Positions 1 through 5,747 of a DNA stretch of 10,444 nt are shown piece after piece (position 1 is the stretch's first letter; each line of letters starts with the position of its first letter). The stretch covers positions 1 to 10,444 of the forward strand of contig CAYTFW010000191.1 in NCBI GenBank assembly GCA_964437145.1, given 5' to 3'. The notes under the pieces were generated by a model that did not search any database, had not been told where the DNA came from, and saw nothing but the letters and a program-made list of their open reading frames with translations. A program made the translations under genes and the position numbers. Source of the DNA: JAFAZJ01 sp964437145. Its GTDB lineage: Bacteria; Pseudomonadota; Alphaproteobacteria; Reyranellales; Reyranellaceae.

Positions 1-66
1 GGGATGCACGCAGCGATCGCCGCCCAGGATGGCGCGGAACCGCCTGCGCCGGTCGCTCCAGTTCAT
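1..66 (-). CDS. Partial: N-terminus of isocitrate lyase/PEP mutase-family protein
   Basis: Only the first 22 codons are inside the window; the gene continues beyond position 1. The peptide starts MNWSDRRRRF and contains FRAILGGDRCVHP. From memory this matches the start of the isocitrate lyase/phosphoenolpyruvate mutase superfamily, notably the oxaloacetate-decarboxylase-like branch, where an FRA-L-x3-RC-x-H stretch precedes the first beta strand (usually followed by SVFDP). Such enzymes cleave or decarboxylate 2-oxo and 2-hydroxy dicarboxylates with Mg2+. The start is supported by a purine-rich AAGGGGAG at 77-84, ten bases upstream of the ATG at 66. The gene is tandem with, and downstream of, the dioxygenase gene at 212-1063, separated from it by palindrome copy A. 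The catalytic part is not visible, so the assignment rests on the N-terminal signature alone. Confidence 0.6.
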   Translation of the reverse strand, partial: MNWSDRRRRFRAILGGDRCVHP

Positions 67-93
67 TGTTTGGAAACTCCCCTTGTTCTTGCT

Positions 94-201
94 CCCCTCT
101 CCCCTTGCGGGAGAGGGGTCGGGGGTGAGGGGTCGACGGACTCGGTGCGTCACCTGGGACGCCCCCTCACCCCTAACCCCTCTCCCGCGAGGGGAGAGGG
201 G
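94..201. repeat. Composite intergenic palindrome, copy A
   Basis: Two near-identical hairpins face each other. The left one has arms CCCCTCTCCC at 94-103 and GGGAGAGGGG at 109-118 with loop CTTGC. The right one has the same arms at 177-186 and 192-201 with loop GCGAG. Inside them GGGGTGAGGGG (122-132) is complementary to CCCCTCACCCC (163-173), so the whole element is a long imperfect inverted repeat. It is the shortest complete copy (108 bp against 121 bp for copies B and C) and its centre keeps only the right arm of the central hairpin (GCGTCACCT at 148-156). It lies ten bases past the dioxygenase stop and 27 bases before the next start codon. No T-run follows the hairpins, so it is not a classical intrinsic terminator. 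Confidence 0.9.
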
Positions 202-211
202 GACATGAAAG

Positions 212-1063
212 TTACGCCGGCACCTGCGCGCCGACCGTCAGGCGCCGCATCCGGCGGCGCTGGCCGTGATAGTCGTTGATGGCGTTGTGCTGGGTGCAGC
301 GATTGTCCCACACCGTCAAGGTGCCGGGCTCCCAGCGCACGCGGCAGGTGAACTCCAGCCGCGTCGAGTGCTCGGCGAGATAGTCGATCAGCGGCCGGCT
401 CTCGTCCTCGGTCATGCCCTCGATGCGGATGGTGTGACCCTTGCTGACATAGAGCGCCTTGCGGCCCGTGCCGGGATGCGTGCGGGCGATGGGGTGGATC
501 GCCTCGTAGCTGTCGGCCTGCTCGGCGTTCTGGATCTTCATGGCGCCGACCTGCTTGTGGATCGCGGCGCGGCCGCCGGAGCGTTTCAGTCCGGCGCTGT
601 AGACGCCCTTCAGCGGCGCGATCAGTGTCTTCATGCCATCGCTGAGCGCGTCATAGGCCGCTGTGGTGTTGGCGAACACCGTGTCGCCGCCTGAATTCGG
701 CGTCTCGACCGCGTAGAGCAGGGTGGCGAGCGGCGGCTTGTGCAGATAGGTCGTGTCGGAATGCCAGCCGCCGCCGAAATTGCGCGTCTCGCTGGGCTCC
801 TTGATGACCTCGAAGATGTAGGGATAGCCGTCCATGCCTGTGACGAACGGATAGTAGGTCGGCTCGCCGAAGCGGCCGCCCACGGCCATGATGTCGTCGG
901 GGCTGAGCCCCTGGTCGCGGAACACCAGCACCTTGTGGTCGAGGAAGGCGCGGTTGATCTCGTCCCAGGTGCGGTTGTCCTGCACCTTGGTCAGCTTGAC
1001 GCCGCCCACCTCGGCGCCCAGCGCGCCGGCCAGTGGCTTCACCTCGATCGTTTCGTAGCCCAT
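212..1063 (-). CDS. TauD/TfdA-family Fe(II)/2-oxoglutarate-dependent dioxygenase
   Basis: A 283-residue cytoplasmic enzyme of the taurine/2,4-D dioxygenase family, which couples 2-oxoglutarate decarboxylation to hydroxylation of a substrate and often thereby releases sulfite, a phenol or an aldehyde. The iron triad is visible: H101 and D103 in GGGWHSDTTYLHKPP and H259 in WDNRCTQHNAINDY. R270 and R274 in RRRMRRLT fit the 2-oxoglutarate carboxylate-binding arginines. Length is normal for the family. I chose the ATG at 1063 because GGGGAGG at 1070-1076 sits correctly before it; a GTG at 1078 would overlap this ribosome site. It is divergent from the gene at 1261, with a 65-bp hairpin repeat beginning 17 bases upstream of the start. 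The substrate cannot be read from the sequence; no sulfonate or taurine transporter genes are in view. Confidence 0.93.
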   Translation of the reverse strand: MGYETIEVKPLAGALGAEVGGVKLTKVQDNRTWDEINRAFLDHKVLVFRDQGLSPDDIMAVGGRFGEPTYYPFVTGMDGYPYIFEVIKEPSETRNFGGGWHSDTTYLHKPPLATLLYAVETPNSGGDTVFANTTAAYDALSDGMKTLIAPLKGVYSAGLKRSGGRAAIHKQVGAMKIQNAEQADSYEAIHPIARTHPGTGRKALYVSKGHTIRIEGMTEDESRPLIDYLAEHSTRLEFTCRVRWEPGTLTVWDNRCTQHNAINDYHGQRRRMRRLTVGAQVPA

Positions 1064-1079
1064 CGGCGCCTCCCCCACC

Positions 1080-1144
1080 TGTCATTCCGAGCGCAGCGAG
1101 GAATCCAGGCCGGCCCTGGATCCTTCGCTGCGCTCAGGATGACA
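1080..1144. repeat. 65-bp imperfect inverted repeat of the TCATTCCGAGCGCAGCGA type
   Basis: A 30-base left arm (1080-1109, starting TGTCATTCCGAGCGCAGCGA) and a 30-base right arm (1115-1144, ending GCGCTCAGGATGACA) surround a five-base CCGGC loop. The arms pair at 26 of 30 positions; all four mismatches are transitions, two giving G-U wobble pairs in either transcript. I recall very similar TCATTCCGAGCG...GCTCAGGATGACA elements dispersed in many unrelated bacterial genomes. It sits between divergently transcribed genes, ending three bases before the ribosome site of the dioxygenase gene, so it is in that gene's leader or promoter region. Confidence 0.85.
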
Positions 1145-1260
1145 GCGATATTGTACCACGGCCCCGCCGCCGGCCTATGGCATGGCAGCCCCGACGAACA
1201 TGCCTTCCGCGTGACGGCCGCGCGGGGCTAGGCTCTGCTCCGAAAGACCGGGAGGGATTC

Positions 1261-2325
1261 ATGGGCAAGCGGATCGCGGTTGTCGGCGTCGGCGCGCTGG
1301 GCGGCTATGTCGGCGGCTATCTCGCCCATGCCGGCCACGACGTGACCCTGATCGACATGTGGCCGGAGAACATCGAGACCATCCGCAAGCGCGGCCTGAT
1401 GCTCGACGGTGTGACGCCGGAAGAGAAGTTCACGGTCACCAAGGCCAAGACCATGCACCTCACCGAGCTGCAGGATCTCAGCCGCCAGAAACCGATCGAC
1501 ATCGCTTTCGTCGCCGTGAAGTCCTACGACACCGAATGGGCCACGGCGCTGATCCGCCAGTACCTCTCGCCCGATGGCTATGTCGTCTCTCTGCAGAACT
1601 GCCTCAACGAGGAGCGCATCGCCGGCATCGTCGGCTGGGGCAAGACCGTGGGCATGGTCGCCTCGCTGATCTCGGTCGACATGTACGAGCCGGCCACCAT
1701 CCGCCGCACCGTGGCCAAGGGCGGCGACAAGCACACGGTGTTTCGTGTCGGTGAAGTCCATGGTCGCATCACCAAGCGCGTCGAGGAGCTGCGCGAGATG
1801 GTCGGCATGATCGACAGCGCCAAGACCACCACCAACCTGTGGGGCGAGCGCTGGTCCAAGCTGTGCCAGAACGGCATGAAGAACGGCGTCTCCGCCGCGA
1901 CGGGGCTGACGGGCTCCGACTGCGATCGCAACGACACCATCCGCCGCTTCTCGATCCAGCTCGGCGGCGAGGCGGTGCGGGTCGGCCAGGCGCTGGGCTA
2001 CCACATCGAGAAGATCGGCAAGATGGAGCCCGAGACCTTGGCGCGCGCGTCGGAGAACGACAAGGCGGCGCTCGACGAGATCGAGGCCATCCTGCGGCCT
2101 GGCTCGAACACCAACCCCAACCCGCGCGCCGACATCCAGCGCCCGTCGATGGCCCAGGACATCCGCAAGGGCCGCCGCACCGAGATCGAGTTCATGAACG
2201 GCTACATCGCCGAGCGCGGCGACTTCATCGGCGTGAAGGCGCCAGCGCACGTCAAGCTGACCGAGATCGTCAAGAAGGTCGAACGCCTCGAGGTCAAGGC
2301 CGCGCCGGCGTTGCTGGGCGGCTGA
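1261..2325 (+). CDS. Ketopantoate reductase (ApbA/PanE)-family NADP-dependent oxidoreductase
   Basis: A 354-residue protein of the 2-dehydropantoate 2-reductase family, which reduces a 2-keto acid with NADPH; in PanE the product is pantoate for coenzyme A synthesis. The N-terminal Rossmann loop GVGALGG (residues 9-15) and AVKSYDT (85-91) are typical. The C-terminal helical domain carries the PanE catalytic pattern WSKLCQNGMKN, giving K200, N204 and N208 in place of E. coli K176, N180 and N184, and SMAQDIRKGRRTEIE (296-310) with S296 and E308 matching S244 and E256. The ATG at 1261 is chosen because GGGAGG lies at 1250-1256; upstream reading in frame runs through the hairpin repeat at 1080-1144 and is not credible as protein. 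It is longer than classical PanE (about 300) and lies among catabolic genes, so it may be a paralogue acting on another keto acid. Confidence 0.92.
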   Translation: MGKRIAVVGVGALGGYVGGYLAHAGHDVTLIDMWPENIETIRKRGLMLDGVTPEEKFTVTKAKTMHLTELQDLSRQKPIDIAFVAVKSYDTEWATALIRQYLSPDGYVVSLQNCLNEERIAGIVGWGKTVGMVASLISVDMYEPATIRRTVAKGGDKHTVFRVGEVHGRITKRVEELREMVGMIDSAKTTTNLWGERWSKLCQNGMKNGVSAATGLTGSDCDRNDTIRRFSIQLGGEAVRVGQALGYHIEKIGKMEPETLARASENDKAALDEIEAILRPGSNTNPNPRADIQRPSMAQDIRKGRRTEIEFMNGYIAERGDFIGVKAPAHVKLTEIVKKVERLEVKAAPALLGG

Positions 2326-2334
2326 CGTCTTTCT

Positions 2335-2455
2335 CCCTCTCCCCGCCTGCGGGGAGAGGGTCGGGGTGAGGGGGAGTCGCAGGTTACGTACGACGGTGGT
2401 GCGTCACCTGAATCAGCCCCTCACCCCAACCCTCTCCCCGCAAGCGGGGAGAGGG
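2335..2455. repeat. Composite intergenic palindrome, copy B
   Basis: A 121-bp element between two convergent genes, ten bases after one stop and twelve before the other. Left hairpin: CCCTCTCCCCGC at 2335-2346 against GCGGGGAGAGGG at 2349-2360. Right hairpin: the same arms at 2430-2441 and 2444-2455. GGGGTGAGGGG (2363-2373) complements CCCCTCACCCC (2417-2427) and encloses a central hairpin, AGGTTACGTA (2381-2390) with TGCGTCACCT (2400-2409), loop of nine. It has the same length and plan as copy C. It probably limits read-through from both sides or stabilises both 3' ends; this is inference, as no U-tract is present. Confidence 0.93.
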
Positions 2456-2467
2456 AGTGAAGAGAAT

Positions 2468-4159
2468 TCAGGTCGCCTTGCCGACCATCGCCTCGATCAA
2501 GGTCGGCCCATCCGTTTTCGCCATCGCCGCGTCGAGGGCGGCGTCGAATTCCAGCGCCGTCGTCGCGCGGCGGGCGGTGAGGCCGAAGGAACGCGCGAGG
2601 CCGGAGAAGTCGATCGGCGGGTCGCGGAAATCCATGCCGATCGGCTGGTCGTTGCCGTGGAACAGCTTGAGCCGGTCCTTGAGGATCTGGTAGCCGCCGT
2701 TATTGGCGATCAAGAAGGTCACCGGCAGCTTGTAATGCGCCGCGCTCCAGATCGCCTGGATGCTGTACATCGAGCTGCCGTCGCCGATCACCGCGACCAC
2801 ACGCCGCTTCGGTTGCGCCAGCTGCACGCCCACTGCGGCGGCGATGCCCCAGCCGATGCCGCCGCTGACATTGCCGAAATAGGAATAGCGGTCGCGGAAC
2901 GGCCAGTAGCTCACCAGGCTGTTGGCGCTGGTCAGGCCCTCGTCGACGATGATCGCGTCGTGAGGCAGGCGCTCCGACAGGCGCATCATCAGCCACTCCG
3001 GATGCATCGGGCTGGCCTCGGCGCGCAGCGCCGTCTGCTGGCGCTTGGCCTCGCGCTTGGCGCTCCAGTTCTTCGGCGAGAGGCCGGCGATCGATGTGCG
3101 CGCCTTCGACTGGAGCGACGCGCCACCCAGCCGCTCGAGCACGGGGATCAGCGCCTTGAGCGTCTCCTTCACGTCGGCGCGCAGCGCGATCTCGGCCGGG
3201 AAGTTCTTGCCCATCTCCCAGTCGCGCAGGCCGATCTGCAGCACGCTTGTGTCGACCGGCAGCGGCTCGATCTCGCTGTACACCGACATCTGCAGCACGT
3301 CGGCGCCGAGGCAGAGCAGCACGTCGTGTGGTGCGAGGATGTCGCGCACGAAGCGCTGGTTGCGGTTGAGCGAACCCATGAAGCAGGGATGCTCGGAGAG
3401 GAAGTGGGCACCTGTGTTGACCGTCTGCTGCCACACCGGCGCGCCCAGCAGCTCGGCGAAGCGCGCCGCCTCGTTGAGCGCATCGGAGGTGACGATCTCG
3501 GTCCCGGCCACGATCACCACCGACTTCGCCGCCAGCAGCCGGCGCGCGAAGGACTCGAGCGCCGCGTCGGACGGACGCACGGCGGTGTCGACACGCGTCG
3601 ACTCGCCGAGATCGAGCGGCGCCTCGTCGTTGAGGATGTCGCCGGGCAGCGAGATGAACACCGGGCCGGTCGGCGCCGTGGTGGCGATCTTGGCGGCGCG
3701 GCGCATGATGCGCGGCAGGTCCTCGATGCGCGTGACCTCGGTGGCCCATTTCACGACCGGCGTGGCGATCGGCACCAGCGGCGCGTAGAGCAGCGGCTCG
3801 GTCAGGCCGTGACCCTGCTCCTGCTGGCCGGCGGTGACGATCATCGGCGTGCCCGACATCATCGCCGTGTAGATCGCGCCGATGGCGTTGCCCAGGCCGG
3901 GCGCGACATGGACGTTGCACGAGGTCAGCTTGCCCGAGGCGCGGGTGAAGCCGTCGGCCATGCCGATCACCACCGATTCCTGCAGGCCCAGCACGTAGCC
4001 GAGATCGGGATGCTCGGCGAGCGCGTGCATGATCGGCAGCTCGGTCGTGCCGGGATTGCCGAACAAGGTCGTCACGCCGTCGTCCTTGAGCAGCGCCAGG
4101 AAGGCGCTGCGGCCGGTGATGGTGTTGGCACCTTTGGTGTCCGACGCAGCCACGCTCAT
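2468..4159 (-). CDS. Thiamine-diphosphate-dependent enzyme, benzoylformate decarboxylase-like
   Basis: A 563-residue cytoplasmic ThDP enzyme with the usual Pyr, central and PP domains. The Pyr domain has GNPGTTELP (34-42), LGLQES with the cofactor-activating E61, and CNVHVAPGLGNAIGA with H84. The PP domain carries the ThDP/Mg motif GDGSSMYS (459-466) to NN at 486-487. The closest recalled relative is Pseudomonas benzoylformate decarboxylase: GNPG-x2-ELP, VTAGQQ (108-113), VVKW (135-138) and the GVQLAQPKRRVVAVIGDGS block all resemble it. Acetolactate-synthase-like enzymes are the alternative. Two BFDC active-site residues differ: S26 is T38, and the position of H281 appears to be S292. The ATG at 4159 is preceded by AGGAG (4166-4170); an in-frame upstream ATG at 4213 lacks such a site. 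It converges with the ketopantoate-reductase-like gene and diverges from the MDR gene at 4598. Expected reaction: non-oxidative decarboxylation (or carboligation) of a 2-keto acid. Confidence 0.9.
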   Translation of the reverse strand: MSVAASDTKGANTITGRSAFLALLKDDGVTTLFGNPGTTELPIMHALAEHPDLGYVLGLQESVVIGMADGFTRASGKLTSCNVHVAPGLGNAIGAIYTAMMSGTPMIVTAGQQEQGHGLTEPLLYAPLVPIATPVVKWATEVTRIEDLPRIMRRAAKIATTAPTGPVFISLPGDILNDEAPLDLGESTRVDTAVRPSDAALESFARRLLAAKSVVIVAGTEIVTSDALNEAARFAELLGAPVWQQTVNTGAHFLSEHPCFMGSLNRNQRFVRDILAPHDVLLCLGADVLQMSVYSEIEPLPVDTSVLQIGLRDWEMGKNFPAEIALRADVKETLKALIPVLERLGGASLQSKARTSIAGLSPKNWSAKREAKRQQTALRAEASPMHPEWLMMRLSERLPHDAIIVDEGLTSANSLVSYWPFRDRYSYFGNVSGGIGWGIAAAVGVQLAQPKRRVVAVIGDGSSMYSIQAIWSAAHYKLPVTFLIANNGGYQILKDRLKLFHGNDQPIGMDFRDPPIDFSGLARSFGLTARRATTALEFDAALDAAMAKTDGPTLIEAMVGKAT

Positions 4160-4372
4160 GATCCACTCCTTTATCGCTGGCGGCACATTGACTCCGCGCC
4201 TGTGTTCACGCAATGTACTCGTAAGGGAGGCAGGCCATCGTTTTGTGCGAGTGAGCGCCTATGCCTTGTTTTCACACGATCCATCGCCGGCTTTGCACCG
4301 ACACGCGCGCACCACCTGCGCGACGGTGAAGGGGCTGTGTCCGCATCGGAAATGCCGGAGCGTGAGCGCCGA

Positions 4373-4495
4373 TGCCATCCCCCTTCCATCCCCACCTGCC
4401 ATCCCCTTCCATCCCCTTCCTTCCCCCTGCCATCCCCATCTGCCATCCCCTGCGATCCCCCTTCCATCCCCCTGCCATCCCCTTCCATCCCCCCC
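4373..4495. repeat. C-rich imperfect tandem array, 11 units of 10-13 bp
   Basis: Consensus unit T(G/T)CCATCCCC(C). Units start at 4373, 4384, 4397, 4407, 4417, 4428, 4441, 4451, 4462, 4473 and 4483. Lengths vary through one to three extra C or an ACC/ATC insertion; unit 5 reads TTCCTTCCCCC and unit 8 TGCGATCCCCC. The plus strand is almost free of G, so the minus strand carries eleven runs of four or more G about six bases apart, which is a G-quadruplex-capable pattern. The minus strand is the sense strand of the upstream leader of the gene starting at 4159. Plus-strand reading frames through the array give only Pro/Ser/His-rich low-complexity peptide and are not coding. Confidence 0.9.
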
Positions 4496-4530
4496 GTTCT
4501 CTCCACCCCCTAAAGGGGGTGGAGAGAACG
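4495..4530. repeat. Perfect 16-bp palindrome with TAAA loop
   Basis: CGTTCTCTCCACCCCC at 4495-4510 and its exact reverse complement GGGGGTGGAGAGAACG at 4515-4530, separated by TAAA. A transcript of either strand would form a very stable 16-bp stem with a tetraloop. It begins on the last base of the C-rich array and its final CG is shared with the next hairpin. There is no T-run after it, so an ordinary intrinsic terminator is unlikely. Confidence 0.93.
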
Positions 4531-4572
4531 AAGATCAAGACGCTACGCTGGGGCTTCGCGTCTTGATCTTCG
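4529..4572. repeat. 15-bp inverted repeat with 14-base loop, upstream of the MDR gene
   Basis: CGAAGATCAAGACGC at 4529-4543 is the exact reverse complement of GCGTCTTGATCTTCG at 4558-4572; the loop is TACGCTGGGGCTTC. It overlaps the preceding palindrome by two bases, so the two stems abut. It ends 25 bases before the start codon at 4598 and may lie in that gene's 5' leader. It may be a dispersed repeat; this needs a genome-wide count. Confidence 0.9.
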
Positions 4573-4597
4573 CCAACCGCATCGGAGCCTGACCACC

Positions 4598-5608
4598 ATG
4601 AAAGCCCGCCGCGTCGTGCTGCTGAACCGTCCCGCTGGCGAGCCGGCCGAGAGCGACTTCCGCGTCGAGCAGTACGACGTGCCCGAGCCCGGCCCGCTCG
4701 AGGTGCTGGTGCGCGTGGTCTACATGTCGCTCGATCCCTACATGCGCGGGCGCATGCGCGACGTGGCCTCGTACTCGCCGCCGGTGGCGATCGGCGCTGT
4801 CATGACCGGCGGCGTTGTCGGCGAGGTGGTGAAGTCGAACGATCCGACGATCAAGGTCGGCGAGATCGTCGAGGGCCGGCTGGGCTGGCAGGAGTACGGC
4901 GTGGCGCGCGCGGCCGAGCTGCGCAAGATCGATCGCGCCATCGCGCCGATCTCGACCGCCAACGGCATCCTCGGCATGCCCGGCATGACCGCGTATTTCG
5001 GCCTGCTCGACTGCGGCAAGCCACAGCCGGGCGAGACCATCGTCGTCAGCGCCGCATCGGGCGCCGTCGGCCAGGTGGTGGGCCAGATCGGCAAGATCAT
5101 GGGCTGCCGCGTCGTCGGCGTCGCCGGCGGCAAGGCCAAGTGCGACTTCGTGGTCAAGGAACTCGGCTTCGACGCCTGCGTCGACTACAAGGCGACCAAC
5201 GATCTCGACGCGGCGCTGCGGGCCGCGTGTCCCGACGGCATCGACGTCTATTTCGAGAATGTCGGCGGCGCGGTGGGCGACGCGGTGCTGCGCAACCTCA
5301 ACTTCTTCGCCCGCGTGGCGCTGTGCGGCTCGATTTCGCAGTACAACGAGACCGCGCCGATGGGGCCGCGCCTGCTCGGCACCTTCGTTGGCAAGCGCGT
5401 GACCGCGCGCGGCTTCATCGTCACCGACTTCGCGCAGCACTGGCCAGTGGCGCTCAAGCGCATGGCCGGCTGGATCAAGGCGGGCAAGCTGAAGTACCGC
5501 GAGGACGTGGTCGAAGGCATCGAGCGCGCGCCGCGGGCGTTCATCGGCCTGCTGCGCGGCGAGAATTTCGGCAAGCTGCTGGTGAAGCTGGGACCGGACC
5601 CGAGGTAG
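4598..5608 (+). CDS. MDR-superfamily NADP-dependent oxidoreductase (CurA/prostaglandin reductase-like)
   Basis: A 336-residue zinc-free medium-chain reductase, usual length for the family that includes curcumin reductase CurA, YncB and leukotriene B4 12-hydroxydehydrogenase/prostaglandin reductase 1. These reduce the double bond of alpha,beta-unsaturated ketones and aldehydes with NADPH. Signatures: MSLDPYMRGRM (43-53), GMPGMTAYFGL (126-136), nucleotide-binding SAASGAVGQVVGQ (151-163), DVYFENVGG (216-224) and CGSISQYN (243-250). No cysteine cluster of the structural zinc lobe is present. The start is the ATG at 4598; GGAG at 4584-4587 is a weak ribosome site ten bases away. It diverges from the ThDP enzyme gene across the structured region 4160-4597 and converges on the GMC gene through palindrome copy C. 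The physiological substrate is not evident; detoxification of reactive enones is a reasonable inference. Confidence 0.93.
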   Translation: MKARRVVLLNRPAGEPAESDFRVEQYDVPEPGPLEVLVRVVYMSLDPYMRGRMRDVASYSPPVAIGAVMTGGVVGEVVKSNDPTIKVGEIVEGRLGWQEYGVARAAELRKIDRAIAPISTANGILGMPGMTAYFGLLDCGKPQPGETIVVSAASGAVGQVVGQIGKIMGCRVVGVAGGKAKCDFVVKELGFDACVDYKATNDLDAALRAACPDGIDVYFENVGGAVGDAVLRNLNFFARVALCGSISQYNETAPMGPRLLGTFVGKRVTARGFIVTDFAQHWPVALKRMAGWIKAGKLKYREDVVEGIERAPRAFIGLLRGENFGKLLVKLGPDPR

Positions 5609-5616
5609 CTCTTCCT

Positions 5617-5737
5617 CCCTCTCCCCGCCTGCGGGGAGAGGGTCGGGGTGAGGGGCAGCCGGAGGTTGCGCACGGCGGTTGTGCGCAACCTGAATCAGCC
5701 CCTCACCCCAACCCTCTCCCCGTAAACGGGGAGAGGG
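5617..5737. repeat. Composite intergenic palindrome, copy C
   Basis: A 121-bp element between convergent genes, eight bases after one stop and ten before the other. Left hairpin: CCCTCTCCCCGC at 5617-5628 with GCGGGGAGAGGG at 5631-5642. Right hairpin: CCCTCTCCCCG at 5712-5722 with CGGGGAGAGGG at 5727-5737, loop TAAA. Long-range arms GGGGTGAGGGG (5645-5655) and CCCCTCACCCC (5699-5709) enclose a perfect central hairpin, AGGTTGCGCA (5663-5672) with TGCGCAACCT (5682-5691). By my alignment it differs from copy B at 11 of 121 positions, mostly in the centre. Confidence 0.93.
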
Positions 5738-5747
5738 GGAAAAGCGC

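Larger units (their letters stand above)
4160..4597. promoter_or_regulatory. 438-bp divergent intergenic region, promoters for both flanking genes expected here
   Basis: No credible gene lies here. Next to the minus-strand start (4160-4372) is ordinary unique DNA, less GC-rich than the genes, holding a 15-base direct repeat with one mismatch: GTGAGCGCCTATGCC at 4251-4265 and GTGAGCGCCGATGCC at 4362-4376. Then come an eleven-unit C-rich tandem array (4373-4495), a perfect 16-bp palindrome (4495-4530) and a second 15-bp hairpin (4529-4572). Only 25 bases separate the last hairpin from the plus-strand start. Both promoters must lie in or close to this segment, but I cannot identify convincing -35/-10 boxes. 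Confidence 0.6.

Noticed and set aside
1151..1181. Possible sigma-70 promoter TTGTAC ... TATGGC for the gene at 1261
   Set aside because: The spacing is 19 or more bases and both boxes are weak; not strong enough to annotate.
1033..1260. 76-codon N-terminal extension of the ketopantoate-reductase-like gene
   Set aside because: It would translate the hairpin repeat at 1080-1144 and overlap the dioxygenase start; a good ribosome site directly precedes the ATG at 1261.
1228..2250. 340-codon open frame on the minus strand
   Set aside because: Antisense shadow of the ketopantoate-reductase-like gene with typical Ala/Asp/Val/His shadow composition.
2335..2455. Palindrome copy B read as a standard intrinsic terminator pair
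   Set aside because: The stems are strong but no U-tract follows on either strand, so only a non-classical termination or stability role can be proposed.
4373..4495. C-rich array considered as a CRISPR or as a Pro-rich coding repeat
   Set aside because: Units are 10-13 bp with no unique spacers, and no frame shows codon structure or a ribosome site.
2366..4513. 715-codon open frame on the plus strand
   Set aside because: It is antisense to the ThDP enzyme gene, begins in palindrome copy B, is rich in Arg/His/Ala low-complexity sequence and ends in the C-rich array; high GC at third positions removes stop codons on the opposite strand.
4535..5440. 301-codon open frame on the minus strand
   Set aside because: Antisense shadow of the MDR reductase gene; no motif or ribosome site.
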